DNA from: Hirudo medicinalis
Lineage: Eukaryota; Annelida; Clitellata; Hirudinida; Hirudinidae
Assembly: GCA_011800805.1 (NCBI GenBank)
Contig: MPNW01001114.1
Location: forward strand, 44,852 to 63,878
Direction: 5' to 3'
DNA length: 19,027 nt
Shown in pieces: positions 16,610 to 19,027 of the stretch. Positions within the stretch are counted from its first letter, which is position 1. Each line of letters begins with the position of its first letter. The notes under the pieces are model-generated. The model was not told the origin of the DNA and made no database searches. It saw nothing but the letters and a program-made list of their open reading frames with translations. Made by a program: the position numbers and the translations under genes.

Positions 16610-18873
16610 GTATGGTGTCATATTACCGAAATTGTTTGGACCTCACTAAAGATTAATAAGTTGGAAACTATCCGCAAAACTTCCCATAATTACAGGTTCT
16701 AACTCGATGGAGAAAAAAGAAGCCTTCAATTTCGAGTGTGAATTGTTTTCCAGAGGCTCCCTTTGATTCTTTTGTCTAGACTATTCTATTTACTCAACAG
16801 ATGTGCGAACAGTTGGAAGAATGACCATTTTGTTTATGCAAGGAGTCCATTGCTGGCTTTGAGCACCTGACAACAAATAGAACCCTCATTTGAACCCCTT
16901 TGTTGAATAGTTCTTTGTAGAAATTATGTGAAATAACTAACTAATGACAAATAAATTGTAAACACATTTAAGTCTATTGTAATCAAATGTAGCTAAGCTT
17001 TTTGTAAAACATTTTTAAACATCGCTGCCGCGAAAACCTCATTGTTTACGTTTGTTTTCGATGAAATTATCTGATGGAATTGAGGGTAAAGTGTGCTTAT
17101 TAAATGTGTCTGAGACGCAAATTTAGTTGCAAGTAATAACTTCTTCGATATTTAAATGGTGAAATGATTTGAGAGTGTAAAATTCAGCCGGAGCCAAATT
17201 TTATTAGGGGGTAACCTTTATTTCGTAGTCATAACGGCCAGCATTTATGTCATCTTGACATTTTCAACAGGAACTCGTTATTTAGTAGACATGACTCCTT
17301 GCAAACAAAATGCTTAAAATTCTCGAATTATTTGATAAACATTTTATTTTAAAACCCAGGATCTCATTGGTCAGATTTTAAAGTCAAGATTAGAACCTGG
17401 TGAGGAAAACAATCACTTCAAATTAGTTTCTTCTGTGACTGGACATCAAACAGTGGATTTTAACAGAAATATTTTTGAAAAGGTCAGAAATCGAACATTG
17501 AAAAATGATTGTAGTGAATGAACCAAAGTTCTTTCACACCACTGCAACAGGAATGAAATGGCAAAATTTTTAATGAGTTTGCAAGAAAATTGCAGACAAA
17601 GATACTAATAGACATAAATAAGAATATAATAGATAATAATAGTACATAAATAACAGATATAATGACTTAAATAAGAACATAATAGACATAACAGACATAA
17701 ATAAGAACGATAACATTGTGATAAAGCATCTTTACAGTGGTGCAGAAACATTGAAAGGAAATTGACACGACCAAATTTGGAAAACCTGGAGAAAGATTTT
17801 GAAATGGTATCCCTGTGCCCTAGTTTTCTGGGCTCGAAGCGTTTCACCCTGCTCTTGGAAGCGGTTGTAAAGGGCATGACGGGCTTGCCGAGGTCTCCGG
17901 AAAGAGACGAGTTCTTGATGGATATAGGCAGAGGCTTTTTGAAATTCTACCGAAGTTCTAACATCAGCCATTTGGATTTGGATGAAGATGGTTTGTTGCA
18001 GTTGTATATTTTAAGTAATGATGGGCACTAAATTTGTGTTATTATTAATTACTATTACTAATTGTGTGAGATGTCTTCATTGCTTGTTAATTTGATGGGA
18101 TTACCTGTTACTAGCAATAACAATATTAAATCATAAACAACCTTAAAAAATATTGTGTAATTTCATGGAAACTCTTGTTGTTACTTTTACGAATATCTGT
18201 TGTAAAATTCAAGCCTTTTTATTATTATTTGTTATTTCAAAAAGATGCATCAAGAATCGAGAGACTCCATTTCGAAATCTGTGGATGCCTGTTCGAGAGG
18301 TACCCCGAAGTCATCGAAACCGAGGTTCCCGGGCTGATCCAGTTGCCCTCTGCCCCAGACCATTCCCCCGTGCAGGGGGTAGGTCGACTTGTGGTAAGCT
18401 ACGACGTGATATGTTTTGTTATTAGGGGTGGCTGTGATAAATCCGGCATGCCGTCGCAATTGTTTTAAACCACACCAAGCAAGTCAAACTGCTGTAAATC
18501 ATTCAGTCTCTTATCACGAATTGGACAACAATTGATTAAATCGTCCGCATTCCGAAGTCATGCTCGGCATCGGTGTGGTCGCACAATTCATAAAAGGTAC
18601 CTGATTCGAGGACCGGGTTTTTGATGACCCTCTCCCGGCAACCTGTGAGCAATTGTCTTGTGTTCGATTGTCTTGTGTCATTCCATGTGTCATGGAACCT
18701 TCTCGCCTATGTCGGTCTGTCGCTCGTTCTTTTGGAACGGTGTCGATGTTTTTCTGCAGTTTGGAATCTGTAGCTTGAGCGGATTCGTGTGCCAGAGAGT
18801 ATGGAACATCATGAGGACCATGCGTCCGACGGCCTCGGCTCTGCTGGAAGTCTTCATGACGAGGGTCCAATTG
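16440..18873 (+). CDS. MMS22L: MMS22L-like DNA repair protein, internal exons
   Basis: Exons at 16440-16609, 16696-16737, 16801-16844, 17360-17482, 17738-17990, 18245-18378 and 18760-18873 join with matching phases (1, 1, 0, 0, 1, 0). MMS22L works with TONSL at stalled replication forks to promote RAD51 loading. Support is by eye against human MMS22L from memory: FCLLLAF for SLFLLLA, then an equal 34-residue spacing to GRMTILFMQ for GHMAFLLMYAQ; DLIGQIL for NLDIGVL; DFEMV and LLLEAVVKGM for GFSML and SFLQAVLARI; IGRGFLKFYRSSNIS for LWRHFFSFLKSQRMS. Individually weak, but collinear over about 290 residues. The N-terminal third to half and the C-terminal end are not in the window. An unrelated helical-repeat protein is the alternative. 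Confidence 0.6.
16696..16737 (+). CDS. MMS22L-like 42-base exon
   Basis: Acceptor ataattacag; A+GT gives S, then SNSMEKKEAFNFE, ending GAG+T before GTGAAT. Kept because it keeps the frame and gives the same spacing as the human protein. Confidence 0.4.
16801..16844 (+). CDS. MMS22L-like 44-base exon
   Basis: Acceptor tttactcaacag; T+AT gives Y, then VRTVGRMTILFMQG before a weak donor GTCCAT, phase 0. Matches the human GHMAFLLM segment in pattern. Confidence 0.42.
17360..17482 (+). CDS. MMS22L-like exon (DLIGQIL...)
   Basis: 41 codons, phase 0 at both ends: acceptor aaaacccag, donor GTCAGA. It starts DLIGQILKSRLEPGEENNHF and ends DFNRNIFEK. Open through both possible inner donors. Confidence 0.6.
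17738..17990 (+). CDS. MMS22L-like exon (WCRNIERKL...)
   Basis: 84 codons plus one base: acceptor catctttacag, donor GTTTGT. Strongly alpha-helical composition: RPNLENLEKDFEMV, RFTLLLEAVVKGMTGL, DEFLMDIGRGFLKFYRSSNI. The best similarity to human MMS22L is here. Confidence 0.68.
18245..18378 (+). CDS. MMS22L-like exon (DASRIERLHFE...)
   Basis: G+AT gives D after a poor acceptor (ttatttcaaaaag); donor GTAGGT, phase 0. It encodes RIERLHFEICGCLFERYPEV and ETEVPGLIQL, a helical pair. Confidence 0.62.
18760..18873 (+). CDS. MMS22L-like exon (FGICSLSGF...)
   Basis: 38 codons, phase 0 at both ends, with a textbook acceptor (gtttttctgcag) and donor (GTGAGT). It encodes FGICSLSGFVCQRVWNIMRT and PTASALLEVFMTRVQL. 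The gene continues past the right edge; 18874-19027 is intron. Confidence 0.65.
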
Positions 18874-19027
18874 GTGAGTTGTCGTCTGTTGCAGTTACCG
18901 AATTAAAATTTAGTTTAGGGAGAAGATGCTTCTTTCGGGAGGGAGTTCCAACTACGCATATTATTCTGATATAACTAATATTAGTATTATATTAATTATC
19001 AGTAGTAGTTATTGCTAGTAGTAGTAA

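Noticed and set aside
1..19027. CRISPR arrays, rRNA, functional tRNA genes, prokaryotic operons or phage genes
   Set aside because: The regular repeats are plain microsatellites without unique spacers, the tRNA-like segments lack intact stems, and the gene structures are eukaryotic.

Overview
This is animal genomic DNA, not bacterial. Genes are split by GT...AG introns whose phases can be checked, coding stretches are GC-richer than the AT-rich, microsatellite-filled DNA around them, and poly(A) signals are present. The proteins are metazoan: a SLC25A39/40-type mitochondrial carrier, a C2H2 zinc-finger protein, a non-muscle myosin essential light chain, a TRPC channel and an MMS22L-like protein. 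A short TTAGGG telomere-type array and an MMS22L-like gene fit a non-insect invertebrate better than an insect, but I cannot name the species. One ambiguous base (12231) shows this is draft sequence.

Layout, left to right. 92-933, minus: first two coding exons of the SLC25A39/40-like carrier; the rest lies left of the window. 970-2185: AT-rich intergenic DNA. 2186-4356, minus: single-exon three-finger C2H2 gene with a GC-rich 3' UTR. 4357-5491: AT-rich DNA that may hide the missing first exon of the next gene. 5492-7633, plus: four exons of the myosin essential light chain, complete from the first EF-hand to the stop. 7634-9526: 3' UTR, tRNA-like repeat remnants and simple repeats. 9527-14104, plus: seven exons of a TRPC-family channel, from the start codon through ankyrin repeats and S1-S4. 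14105-16254: no recognisable gene. 16255-18873, plus: exons resembling the middle of MMS22L, running off the right edge.

Three points stand out. (1) Several TRPC introns carry GAT/AAT repeats in the 5' half and complementary ATC/ATT repeats in the 3' half, and at two of them the repeat runs into the 3' splice site where a polypyrimidine tract should be; this predicts repeat hairpins bridging the intron. (2) The TRPC gene stops before S5, pore and S6, and the MMS22L-like gene starts without its N-terminal part, both around the same 2-kb stretch: a misjoin, a rearrangement or decayed genes. (3) One TRPC intron holds a foldback element of about 180 bp whose inverted arms enclose a TTAGGG array and a two-half-site nuclear-receptor-like motif.

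The genes show no functional clustering; this looks like ordinary neighbouring loci. Exon edges come from splice-site motifs, phase matching and protein similarity recalled from memory, not from transcripts or searches.
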